This document shows, piece after piece, positions 1 to 7,452 of a stretch of 64,000 nt of DNA (positions within the stretch are counted from its first letter, which is position 1; every line of letters begins with the position of its first letter). Origin of the DNA: FEN-1279 sp964501535. Its GTDB lineage: Bacteria; Bacteroidota; Ignavibacteria; Tepidaquicellales; Tepidaquicellaceae. Where the stretch lies: assembly GCA_964501535.1 (NCBI GenBank), contig CAZCSV010000007.1:1-64000 (forward strand), in the 5' to 3' direction. The position numbers were made by a program, and so were the translations under genes. Under the pieces are notes generated by a model. The model made no database searches. It was not told where the DNA came from and was given only the letters and a program-made list of their open reading frames with translations.

Positions 1-1
1 T

Positions 2-301
2 TTCTTCTACAAAAATACGTTATTCGAAGTGTCTATCAAAGTGGGGGAAGTACACCCTTATGATACTGTTAAGCATGGATTTTTGAAAGGTACGTATGAT
101 TTTGTTATTCTGAGTAAAGATAAAAGATTTTGTTCATTTAATGTAATTGGAATTATAAAAGGAGAATCATCTAGATATTATAGATTAGAAGGTAATAGAC
201 CACCAGTAATGAGTCATCCATATTATACTATTCAAGTTACGAAAAAAAATTGGACACTTTTGATAAGTAACAAACCGGAGTTGATTTTTAAATCTCAATG
301 A
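2..301 (+). CDS. Hypothetical protein, 5' end outside window
   Basis: This reading frame is open to the left edge of the window, so the first GTG (position 29) need not be the true start and the protein probably begins upstream. About 99 codons are visible. They are rich in beta-strand-like, aromatic and charged stretches, and the last 25 residues contain KKNWTLLISN. I see no signal peptide, membrane segment or known motif in the visible part. The stop overlaps the ATG of a following broken reading frame in an ATGA arrangement, which suggests two translationally coupled genes. It could be the C-terminal domain of a larger protein, but I do not recognise a family. Confidence 0.5.
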   Translation, partial: FFYKNTLFEVSIKVGEVHPYDTVKHGFLKGTYDFVILSKDKRFCSFNVIGIIKGESSRYYRLEGNRPPVMSHPYYTIQVTKKNWTLLISNKPELIFKSQ

Positions 302-483
302 TTATAGAATTCGAGATTAAAAAAAATATAGTAATTATAAAGAGAGAAAAAGTTGATCCAAATTGTTAATTGATATTGAATGCATTTCGTGATATATTAG
401 AAAGAATATATATTAAACTAGGTGCTTTTTTTGATGAAACTATAATTCAGAATGCTTTCCCTCCTTATGAAGCCCCTGAATAG
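298..483 (+). pseudogene. Small reading frame broken by a nonsense codon
   Basis: An ATG at 298 overlaps the previous stop (ATGA). The frame then reads 23 codons to a TAA at 367-369 and stays open for another 37 codons until TAG at 481-483. The downstream half has protein-like composition (for example FRDILERIYIKLGAFFDE), so the simplest reading is a roughly 61-residue gene inactivated by one nonsense mutation. The alternative is that only a 23-residue peptide is made, or that neither half is real. From 484 to 570 I see only AT-rich sequence before the carbonic anhydrase gene. Confidence 0.35.
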
Positions 484-570
484 TATCGGATTAATTTTAT
501 TTCAATCTCTTCCATTTTAACTTTTTTAATTATTTTAATGTTTATATTTTCAACATGTTAACTCCCAAAT

Positions 571-1206
571 ATGGATAAATATAATCAAATATTCGAGAAT
601 AACAGAAAATGGGTCAGTAAAAAAATAAATAAGAAAAAAGATTTTTTCACAAGGCTTTATAAAGAGCAAAATCCAGAATTTCTCTATATCGGCTGCTCCG
701 ATAGTCGCGTACCTGCTAATGTGATAACGGGTCTTGACGTAGGGGATATATTTGTCCACAGGAATATCGCTAATGTAATTTCCAACAGCGATATGAATGC
801 TATGTCTGTTATTCAGTATGCAATAGAAGTGCTTGAGGTGAAACACATTGTGGTGTGCGGGCATTACGGATGCGGGGGAGTAAGGACTTCAATGATGAAC
901 AAATCTTTCGGCTTGCTCGATAACTGGCTTCGCAACGTGAGGGATGTTTACCGCCTGTACGAGAAGGAGCTGAAAAAAATAAAAGATGAAAACAAGCGGT
1001 ATGACCGGCTTGTTGAGTTTAATGTAATCGAACAGTGTAACAACATCATCAAAACATCCTATCTGCAAAAGAGCTATATGAAAAATAAATATCCCGTCGT
1101 CCACGGCTGGGTATATGATATGCGCAGCGGATACCTGAAAGATTTAAATATAGATTTTGAAAAATTATTAACAAAAGTAAAAAAAATATATAATTTGAAT
1201 AACTGA
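571..1206 (+). CDS. Beta-class carbonic anhydrase
   Basis: This enzyme interconverts CO2 and bicarbonate with a zinc cofactor. The 211-residue protein is of normal length and shows the beta-class signatures: GCSDSRVPAN with Cys42 and the Asp44-Arg46 dyad, VHRNIAN at 62-68, and CGHYGCGG with His98 and Cys101. The predicted zinc ligands are Cys42, His98 and Cys101, and all are present. There is no signal peptide, so it should be cytoplasmic. Its stop lies 3 nt before the TerC-family gene, so the two are probably cotranscribed. The ATG at 571 is the only sensible start because the conserved region begins soon after. The family call is firm; the physiological role (bicarbonate supply or pH balance) is inferred. 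Confidence 0.95.
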   Translation: MDKYNQIFENNRKWVSKKINKKKDFFTRLYKEQNPEFLYIGCSDSRVPANVITGLDVGDIFVHRNIANVISNSDMNAMSVIQYAIEVLEVKHIVVCGHYGCGGVRTSMMNKSFGLLDNWLRNVRDVYRLYEKELKKIKDENKRYDRLVEFNVIEQCNNIIKTSYLQKSYMKNKYPVVHGWVYDMRSGYLKDLNIDFEKLLTKVKKIYNLNN

Positions 1207-1209
1207 TAT

Positions 1210-2130
1210 ATGCAAACAGATTTAATATTTTGGATTGGCTTTAACGTGTTTGTTTTTATTATGCTTGCTTTAGACCTTGGCGTATTTCATAAAAAGGCTC
1301 ACGAAGTCAGCATCAGGGAAGCATCAATTTGGTCTGCCGTTTGGATTACGCTTGCCTTTATTTTTAATGGATTTGTTTACTTCCAATTCGGTGAGCAGAA
1401 AGCAGTTGAATTCCTTACCGGTTACCTTATCGAAAAATCTCTTTCCGTGGACAACATTTTCGTTTTTGTGCTAATCTTCGGATATTTTCAGATACCCGGA
1501 AAATACCAGCATAAGGTGCTTTTCTGGGGAATACTCGGTGCTCTGCTGATGAGGATTATATTCATATTCGCCGGAGTTGCTCTTATACAGCAGTTCCACT
1601 GGACTGTCTACATATTCGGTGCATTTTTGGTTTTCACGGGTTTTAAAATGATTACCCAGAAGGATAAAAAAATTGAACCGGAAAAAAATCCCGTAATTAA
1701 ATTTTCGAGGAAAATTTTCAGCGTTACAGAACACCTCCACGAAGATAAATTTTTTGTTAAAATCGATAAAAAAAAGTTCGTAACCCCCTTGTTTCTCGTT
1801 TTGGTTTTGATTGAAGTAACGGATTTGATTTTTGCCGTCGACAGCATACCAGCAATACTGGCTATTACTCAGGACCAGTATATCGTTTACACTTCCAATG
1901 TTTTTGCCATACTCGGCCTGAGGTCGCTGTATTTCGCACTCGCTCACATCGTGCACCGCTTCATCTATCTCTCGCACGGATTGGCTGTGATACTGATGTT
2001 CGTCGGTCTGAAAATGCTGCTGGTGGATGTTTTTAAAATTCCCACATACATATCCCTGCTTGTGATTGCCGCAATCTTGACTATGAGTATTGTGCTTTCT
2101 ATGATTAAGACGAAACAGGAAACAGAATAA
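1210..2130 (+). CDS. TerC/Alx-family integral membrane protein
   Basis: This is a 306-residue polytopic membrane protein of the TerC family, which includes Alx and is linked to tellurite resistance and to metal (manganese) export or pH response. The characteristic acidic membrane motifs are present: LSVDNIFVFVLIF near residue 78 and DLIFAVDSIPAI near residue 204. These buried Asp residues are the likely metal-binding positions. About seven to nine hydrophobic segments can be picked out, split by a charged loop around residues 148-190. It starts 3 nt after the carbonic anhydrase, suggesting one transcript. The substrate cannot be read from the sequence. Confidence 0.93.
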   Translation: MQTDLIFWIGFNVFVFIMLALDLGVFHKKAHEVSIREASIWSAVWITLAFIFNGFVYFQFGEQKAVEFLTGYLIEKSLSVDNIFVFVLIFGYFQIPGKYQHKVLFWGILGALLMRIIFIFAGVALIQQFHWTVYIFGAFLVFTGFKMITQKDKKIEPEKNPVIKFSRKIFSVTEHLHEDKFFVKIDKKKFVTPLFLVLVLIEVTDLIFAVDSIPAILAITQDQYIVYTSNVFAILGLRSLYFALAHIVHRFIYLSHGLAVILMFVGLKMLLVDVFKIPTYISLLVIAAILTMSIVLSMIKTKQETE

Positions 2131-2211
2131 ATCTCAGATTTGTTATGAAAAAATTATATGGATTTATTGTATTTCAATAAGTATCTTATAAGAAATAAAA
2201 ACAAATCGAGT

Positions 2212-2907
2212 ATGAAAAAGTTGTTATTTTTTTTAGTTCTGATTTTCCTGTCACAAAATTGTTTCCCTCAAAAAAGCAAGATTCATACTTATTCGGGTAA
2301 AATTGACGATAAATATGAAATCACAATGGTGCTCTCGCAAAAAGCAGATAACAAAATTGTGGGCTATTACTTTTACGAAAAATATAATATTAAAATTCCT
2401 TTGGAGGGGACCGTCGAGGATAATCTTTACGTGATAAAAGAATATCCCGACTTTGAGTTCAGCTATAAAAAAGGCTTTAAACTCGAGTCTTTTAAAAATG
2501 AATTGACAGGCTGTTGGTTCGATTCGCTGGACAAAAAAAATCTCGGTGTATTTTTAAAGAAAACAACCAAATCCGGTGTTAAATATATTAGTAAATACAA
2601 AAAGGTCGAGGGCTTTTATCAGGATATTGTGAATTCGAGAACTCTCTTCAGAGACGTGGAAATGTTTTACATTGCCGACGATATTTTTCTTTTTTGTATC
2701 TCGTCGGTTCATGAAAACGGCTGTAACGGCTTTGTGAAAGAACTGATATCACTGAATGATGATTATGAGGGAGTGTATAAATCCAAGGACTGCGCCGAAA
2801 TAAAAATTACTTGTAACTCTGATGAATTAATAGTCGAGGAAAAGGATTGCACGGCTTTGCACGGTTATAGATGCCCGTTTGACGGAAAATATGTAAAGCG
2901 TAATTAA
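2212..2907 (+). CDS. Secreted protein of unknown function
   Basis: I place the start at the ATG at 2212 rather than the in-frame ATG at 2158. From 2212 the protein opens with a textbook signal peptide (MKKLLFFLVLIFLSQNCFPQ), giving 231 residues. The mature part alternates short beta-strand-like stretches, with motifs such as VGYYFYEKYNIKIPLEG and LTGCWFDS that resemble repeated GYY/GxW patterns in small exported proteins of Bacteroidota. It has several Cys residues (near FCIS, NGCNG, KDCAE, KDCTA and RCPFD) that could form disulfides after export. No enzymatic motif is visible. It follows the TerC gene on the same strand after about 80 nt. Confidence 0.7.
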   Translation: MKKLLFFLVLIFLSQNCFPQKSKIHTYSGKIDDKYEITMVLSQKADNKIVGYYFYEKYNIKIPLEGTVEDNLYVIKEYPDFEFSYKKGFKLESFKNELTGCWFDSLDKKNLGVFLKKTTKSGVKYISKYKKVEGFYQDIVNSRTLFRDVEMFYIADDIFLFCISSVHENGCNGFVKELISLNDDYEGVYKSKDCAEIKITCNSDELIVEEKDCTALHGYRCPFDGKYVKRN

Positions 2908-2945
2908 TTTTTTTAAAATTTTTTTCCAAAATATATTTATTTAAA

Positions 2946-3305
2946 ATGGAAAAAGTAAACGTCTTACAGAAACTGTCTCTTTTCTCCGACCATTGGGACC
3001 CTAAAATCGTGGGTGAGCTGAACGGACAGCAGGTGAAGCTGGTCAAGTTTCTCGGAGAATTCATCTGGCATCTTCACGAAAACGAAGATGAATTGTTCTA
3101 TGTTATAAAGGGGAAATTTAAAATGCAGTTCCGCGACAGGGAAATCGAGGTAGGAGAAAACGAATTCCTTATCGTACCGAAAGGTATAGAACATCGCTCG
3201 GTTGCCGAAGAGGAAGTTAGCGTTATGGTATTCGAACCGCGTACAGCCGTAAATACGGGCAATGTCCAGAGTGAGCTGACAAAAAGAATCCTCGATAAAT
3301 TGTGA
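2946..3305 (+). CDS. Cupin-domain protein
   Basis: This is a 119-residue single-domain cupin of the small mannose-6-phosphate-isomerase-like type. Motif 1 is WHLHENEDELFYVIKG, with His42, His44 and Glu48 as probable metal ligands. Motif 2 is FLIVPKGIEHRS, with His83 as the last ligand. The fold and metal site are therefore intact, but the substrate cannot be inferred; such proteins range from isomerases and dioxygenases to sugar-binding sensors. Its stop overlaps the start of the next methyltransferase gene (TGATG), so the two are probably translated in a coupled way. Confidence 0.88.
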   Translation: MEKVNVLQKLSLFSDHWDPKIVGELNGQQVKLVKFLGEFIWHLHENEDELFYVIKGKFKMQFRDREIEVGENEFLIVPKGIEHRSVAEEEVSVMVFEPRTAVNTGNVQSELTKRILDKL

Positions 3306-3946
3306 TGAATAAAAAATTTATAATTATTGATTCCTGCCGGGAAAACTTAATTAAATATACTGTTAAAGCATTTTCGATAATTCCTGTAATGGAATATCCA
3401 AATATCCTGGATATCGGGTGCGGCACCGGTGTAACAACTTTGGCTTTAATGAAGATTTGTAATGGAAATTTTTCTGCATTGGATTCGGATGCTTTGGCAT
3501 TAACACGATTAAAGGAAAAGGCCAATGCTACGGAATTAAGCGATAGAATCGAAATAATTAATGCATCAGCTTTAAATCCGATAAGGTTTAGAAATAAATT
3601 CGATATTATCATTGCCGAGGGTTTGCTAAATGTTATCGGCTTTGAATTTGGTTTGACTGTGCTACTGAAAAATATTGAAAATGGCGGCTATATTATTATT
3701 CACGATGAATTAAAAGATGACGAAAAGAAAAGAATTCTTTTCAAGAACAATAATTTATTGCTTATCGATTCATTCATACTTAATGCTGAAGTTTGGTGGA
3801 ATGAATATTTTTTTCCTCTTATAAAAAAGATTGAAGATTCAAATGAAAAGGAAATATTTAAAAAAGAAATAGCTGAAATCGAAGAATGCAAAAAAAATCC
3901 TTCACAACAAGTATCAATCTTTTATATCCTTAAAAAAGCAGAATAA
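3305..3946 (+). CDS. Class I SAM-dependent methyltransferase
   Basis: The product is about 213 residues with a Rossmann-type methyltransferase core. Motif I is ILDIGCGTGVTTLAL near residue 34, followed by an acidic strand-end (ALDSD) and a later IIIAEG segment in the position of motif post-II. I use the ATG at 3305, which overlaps the cupin stop as TGATG; a GTG one codon upstream would add a single Met. The substrate is unknown. The C-terminal 70 residues are Lys/Glu-rich and probably helical. It is followed after 2 nt by the GNAT gene, so cupin, methyltransferase and acetyltransferase look like one small operon. Confidence 0.85.
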   Translation: MNKKFIIIDSCRENLIKYTVKAFSIIPVMEYPNILDIGCGTGVTTLALMKICNGNFSALDSDALALTRLKEKANATELSDRIEIINASALNPIRFRNKFDIIIAEGLLNVIGFEFGLTVLLKNIENGGYIIIHDELKDDEKKRILFKNNNLLLIDSFILNAEVWWNEYFFPLIKKIEDSNEKEIFKKEIAEIEECKKNPSQQVSIFYILKKAE

Positions 3947-3948
3947 AT

Positions 3949-4710
3949 ATGAATGACATAAATATAATTGAAGTAAACAGCGATAATATCCTTGAGAAAG
4001 GAATGTGTTGCTCTAAAAATAAAAGAGCTGAAGGTTATAATGCAAAAGTAGAATGGTCGGGATTAAAATGTAACAAAAATCTGAAGCTGTATCTTGCAAA
4101 AGATTATAAAGATAATTGTATCGGGTATATAGAATTTACGGATTCGGAAAGTGCATGGAGACCTGTGAATGCGAAAAATTATTTATTTATTCATTGCATT
4201 GTAATTTACGGCAAGGAAATAAGGGGAAGTGGTGTCGGGACTGAATTAATAAAGGCTTGTGAAGAAGAAGCAAAGAGAAGAAAGAAATCCGGGGTATGTG
4301 TGATGACAAGTGACGGCAGGTGGATGGCGGATAAAAGAATATTCGAAAAAAATAATTATGAAAAAGCCGATGAACTTGGAAGGTTCGAACTTTATGTGAA
4401 AAAGCTTAAAGTAAAAAACCCATCGCCAAAATTTAATAACTGGAATCTGCAATTAAAAAAATATAAAGGTTGGAATCTGATATATGCAAACCAATGTCCC
4501 TGGCATTACAAATCCGTAAAGGATTTAACCGAAACCGCAAAGAAATACAATATTAAAATAAATGTCATAGAACTGAAAAAAGCAAGAGAATCTCAATCTG
4601 CACCATCCGGTTTCGGAGTATTCAGTCTGGTTAAAGACGGAGTGTTAATAGAAGACCATTATATTAGCAGTACAAGATTTAAAAATATTCTGAAAGAATT
4701 TGATAAATAA
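3949..4710 (+). CDS. GNAT acetyltransferase with C-terminal YoaP-like domain
   Basis: This two-domain protein has 253 residues. The N-terminal half is a GNAT fold whose acetyl-CoA loop is RGSGVGTEL (about 92-100), preceded by a strand HCIVIYG. The C-terminal portion (about 155-250), beginning after NWNLQLKKYKG and containing NQCPWHYKSVKDL and SAPSGFGVFSLVKDG, resembles the YoaP-like domain found fused to GNAT enzymes. A CPW motif sits in a thioredoxin-like position. Such proteins are thought to acetylate small molecules or peptides, but the acceptor is unknown. It lies 2 nt downstream of the methyltransferase. Confidence 0.82.
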   Translation: MNDINIIEVNSDNILEKGMCCSKNKRAEGYNAKVEWSGLKCNKNLKLYLAKDYKDNCIGYIEFTDSESAWRPVNAKNYLFIHCIVIYGKEIRGSGVGTELIKACEEEAKRRKKSGVCVMTSDGRWMADKRIFEKNNYEKADELGRFELYVKKLKVKNPSPKFNNWNLQLKKYKGWNLIYANQCPWHYKSVKDLTETAKKYNIKINVIELKKARESQSAPSGFGVFSLVKDGVLIEDHYISSTRFKNILKEFDK

Positions 4711-4773
4711 GTTCTTTAGAATAATTTCGCTCTTTAATTGTACATTGAAAATTGATAATTTGTAATTGAATAT

Positions 4774-4848
4774 GCCCCGTTAGGCTAATGGATAAACCGG
4801 CAGGTTCCGGTCCTGTCTTTAGAGGTTCGAATCCTCTACGGGGTACCA
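4774..4848 (+). tRNA. tRNA-Arg (anticodon CCG), CCA encoded
   Basis: A full cloverleaf can be drawn. The acceptor stem is GCCCCGT with ACGGGGT, the anticodon stem is GCAGG with CCTGT around the loop TTCCGGT (anticodon CCG), and the T arm is AGAGG-TTCGAAT-CCTCT. The D stem has one mismatch. The 3' CCA is encoded at 4846-4848, unlike the other tRNAs in this window. The flanks carry an inverted repeat (ATTGAATAT before, ATATTCAAT after) that would extend the acceptor helix in the precursor. It reads CGG codons, which are rare in such AT-rich genomes. Confidence 0.95.
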
Positions 4849-4918
4849 TATTCAATCATCAATTTCAAATGTCAAAATATCAAATTATCAGGGAATTTTA
4901 AATAAAAAAAATAATTTT

Positions 4919-5419
4919 ATGGCAATTTATGAATCGTTTTTGAAAGAATTAAAAGAGGAAGCCGGTAAAACAAGAAAACTCCTCGAGCGTGTTCCAGAAA
5001 AGTCATTCGACTGGAAACCTCACGAAAAATCAATGTCTCTTGTACGACTCGCCATACACGTAGCCGAATTGCCAGGGTGGATTGCATTTATTCTGGATTC
5101 TGAGGGAATTGATTTTGCTGAATTTAAATATGTTCCATCTGAAGTTTCAAATATAACTGATTTACTTAAAGTTCACGATGGGAGTGTTGAAAAAGCAATC
5201 AAATCTCTTGAAAAAACAAGCGATGAGGATTTTTCTGAAATGTGGACGATGAGAAATAATGAAATAATATATTCATCGAATCCAAAATATGATGTTCTAA
5301 GAGATTTTTCTTATAATCATCTCTATCACCACAGGGGTCAACTGACCGTCTATTTAAGGTTGCTTGATATTCCGCTCCCCGGTGTATATGGTCCAACTGC
5401 CGATGAACAGAATATGTAA
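4919..5419 (+). CDS. DinB-superfamily protein
   Basis: The product is a 166-residue four-helix-bundle protein of the DinB/YfiT-like superfamily, which includes metal-dependent thiol transferases and many proteins of unknown activity. The three expected metal-binding histidines are present: His47 in the segment LAIHVAE, and His134 and His138 in NHLYHHRGQL. The C-terminal LDIPLPGVYGPTADE is a common ending in this family. It is cytoplasmic, with no signal peptide. It sits alone after the tRNA-Arg, about 100 nt before the next gene. Family membership is well supported; the reaction is not known. Confidence 0.88.
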   Translation: MAIYESFLKELKEEAGKTRKLLERVPEKSFDWKPHEKSMSLVRLAIHVAELPGWIAFILDSEGIDFAEFKYVPSEVSNITDLLKVHDGSVEKAIKSLEKTSDEDFSEMWTMRNNEIIYSSNPKYDVLRDFSYNHLYHHRGQLTVYLRLLDIPLPGVYGPTADEQNM

Positions 5420-5524
5420 TCATAAAAATAAGTAAAAAGTTTTTCACTTTTGTAGCATTATATGAAAAATATCGAAAAATCAAATTGCTTTATAATAATT
5501 AAATAATAAAATAATATAATTTCA

Positions 5525-6073
5525 ATGAGTAACCGTGTTTGTCCATCAAGTAAATATCCAAGCCTGGAATCGAAATTCCGTAAAATTTTTCAAAACCCTG
5601 TTAAGATATTCTCAAAATTTGTGAAACCTGGTGATAAGGTGGCTGATATAGGATGTGGACCGGGCTTTTTCACGATTGGTTTAGCAAGAATTGTTGGTGA
5701 AAAGGGTTGTATATATGCAACGGATATTCAACAAGAAGCAATTAATATTATAAATAAGAAAACTAAAGGGACTATTTATGAAAAAATTATTTATCCTTTA
5801 AAGACAGAAAATGATTCTGTTTGTATTTATGATAAAGTAGATTTTGTTCTGAATTTTTATGTTCTGCACGAAGTTGAAAATAAGAAAAAATTTATCGATG
5901 AAATTAAAAAATTAATGAAAAACGAAGGTACATATATGCTTGTAGAGCCAAAGGGGCATGTAAATAAAAACCAATTTGATGAAGAAATAAAAATCATAAA
6001 AAGTGCTGGATTTTCTTTAATTGAGTCTCCAAAAATATTTTTTAGCAGAACTGCTGTTTTCAAGTTAATATAA
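5525..6073 (+). CDS. Class I SAM-dependent methyltransferase
   Basis: This is a 182-residue methyltransferase with motif I VADIGCGPGFFTIGLAR at about 39-55, an acidic residue at the end of strand 2 (YATDIQQEA), and a VDFVLNFYVLHEV segment in the motif II region. It resembles the short UbiE/Methyltransf_11-like enzymes that modify small molecules or arsenite. No cluster of three conserved Cys residues of the arsenite type is present, so I keep the substrate open. It is 2 nt upstream of an alpha/beta hydrolase and probably cotranscribed with it. It is not a close copy of the methyltransferase at 3305. Confidence 0.85.
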   Translation: MSNRVCPSSKYPSLESKFRKIFQNPVKIFSKFVKPGDKVADIGCGPGFFTIGLARIVGEKGCIYATDIQQEAINIINKKTKGTIYEKIIYPLKTENDSVCIYDKVDFVLNFYVLHEVENKKKFIDEIKKLMKNEGTYMLVEPKGHVNKNQFDEEIKIIKSAGFSLIESPKIFFSRTAVFKLI

Positions 6074-6075
6074 AC

Positions 6076-6855
6076 GTGAATTCATTTAGAAAATATGGTA
6101 TTGAACCTTATAAAGTAGCTGTTATTCACGGCGGACCGGGTGCTCCCGGTTATATGAAACCTGTTGCGGAAGAACTTTCCGAAATCTGCGGCATTATTGA
6201 ACCGCTACAGTCCGAAGGTACAATAGACGAAATAATAAATGATTTAAAAGAAATATTGAAAAAAGAATGCTCAATCCCGGTTACTTTAATCGGACATTCC
6301 TGGGGGGCATGGCTTAGCGTTATATTTGCATTCGAAAATCCGGATTTTGTCAAGAAAATTATTTTAACCAGCAGTGGTCCGTTCGAGGATGAATATGCAC
6401 AAAATATAAATTCAACAAGACTAAACCGCCTCTCTGAGCGTGAAGTCGTAGAATTAAATATGCTTAAAAATAATTTAAATAATCCCAATTCTACAAATAA
6501 GAAAGAGAGCTTTATAAGATTTGGAGATTTAAGTTCAAAAGCGGATTATTACAAACAGATTGACTTTTCAAATTATATTTTGGATTATCAGCCCGACGTT
6601 TTTCAGACATTAATGAGAGAAGCAGTATACCTCAGGAAAAGCGGAAAGTTCTTAAAAATGGCCGGCAGACTGAACTGCCCTGTAATTGGGATTCACGGTG
6701 ACTATGACCCGCACCCGTATAAAGGCGTCGAGGAACCCCTCTCAAAAACAGTGAAAGATTTCAGATTTATTTTACTGAAAGACTGCGGCCACTATCCGTG
6801 GAATGAGGTTTGTGCAAAAGAAAAATTTTATGAAATAATAAAAAAGGAATTATAA
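6076..6855 (+). CDS. Alpha/beta hydrolase
   Basis: This is a 259-residue alpha/beta hydrolase with a GTG start placed 2 nt after the preceding methyltransferase. The oxyanion motif HGGPG is at 18-22 and the nucleophile elbow GHSWG puts the catalytic Ser at 75. A candidate Asp lies in GIHGDYDPHP (about 209 or 211), and the catalytic His is near 239 in DCGHYPW. The HGGPG motif is shared with proline iminopeptidases, but the cap region is short, so the substrate is uncertain. The 3' end overlaps the convergent rdgB gene by 6 nt, so the two coding regions end inside each other with no room for a terminator. Confidence 0.85.
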   Translation: MNSFRKYGIEPYKVAVIHGGPGAPGYMKPVAEELSEICGIIEPLQSEGTIDEIINDLKEILKKECSIPVTLIGHSWGAWLSVIFAFENPDFVKKIILTSSGPFEDEYAQNINSTRLNRLSEREVVELNMLKNNLNNPNSTNKKESFIRFGDLSSKADYYKQIDFSNYILDYQPDVFQTLMREAVYLRKSGKFLKMAGRLNCPVIGIHGDYDPHPYKGVEEPLSKTVKDFRFILLKDCGHYPWNEVCAKEKFYEIIKKEL

Positions 6856-7443
6856 ATATTTATTTATTATAAACTCTCCTGCTTTTCTGAAAGCTTTGCC
6901 TCTGTGCGAAATTAAGTTTTTTTCTTCATCCGACATTTCCGCATATGTTTTTCCGAGTCCGTCGGGAATGAATAAAGGGTCGTAGCCGAAACCTTTTTTG
7001 CCGTGTTTATCGGTAGTTATGTGTCCGTTGCATATTCCCTCGAAAAAATAATGCTTATCTCCGTTTTCATAAAAACATACTACAGTCTTGAAATAAGCAT
7101 TGCGTTTCCCTTCGGGAATATCTTTCATAGTCTTTAAAAGCTTTTTGCAATTATCATCGTATGTTGCATTTTCACCTGCGTATCTTGACGAAAAAACACC
7201 CGGCTCGCCGTTAAGAGCTTCGACGAATAAACCCGTGTCGTCTGCTAAAGTGGAAATCTTTGAAATATTATACATTTCTTCCGCTTTCTTTAAGGCATTT
7301 TCCTCGAGTGTATCTCTATCTTCCTCTACTTCTATGTCAATTTTTAAGTCCGATAATGTATGTAAAATAAAATTTTTACTTTTCAGAATTTCTTTTATTT
7401 CATTCACTTTGTGTCTGTTGTTTGTCGCTATTAAAATATCCAT
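6850..7443 (-). CDS. rdgB: Non-canonical purine NTP pyrophosphatase (RdgB/HAM1)
   Basis: This enzyme hydrolyses dITP, XTP and ITP to the monophosphates and so keeps deaminated purines out of DNA and RNA. The 197-residue protein has normal length and the expected motifs: LIATNNRHKVNEI at the N-terminus, LADDTGLFVEALNGEPG around residue 66, KGFGYDPLFIP around 151, and SHRGKAFRKA near the end. All are intact, so it should be active. It is the last gene of a leftward group, 9 nt after the glycosyltransferase, and its stop lies within the 3' end of the convergent hydrolase gene. Confidence 0.95.
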   Translation of the reverse strand: MDILIATNNRHKVNEIKEILKSKNFILHTLSDLKIDIEVEEDRDTLEENALKKAEEMYNISKISTLADDTGLFVEALNGEPGVFSSRYAGENATYDDNCKKLLKTMKDIPEGKRNAYFKTVVCFYENGDKHYFFEGICNGHITTDKHGKKGFGYDPLFIPDGLGKTYAEMSDEEKNLISHRGKAFRKAGEFIINKYL

Positions 7444-7452
7444 TAAATTATT

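Noticed and set aside
1471..1977. A 168-codon frame antisense to the TerC-family gene
   Set aside because: The TerC gene has clear motifs along its length, and the antisense frame shows no recognisable domain.
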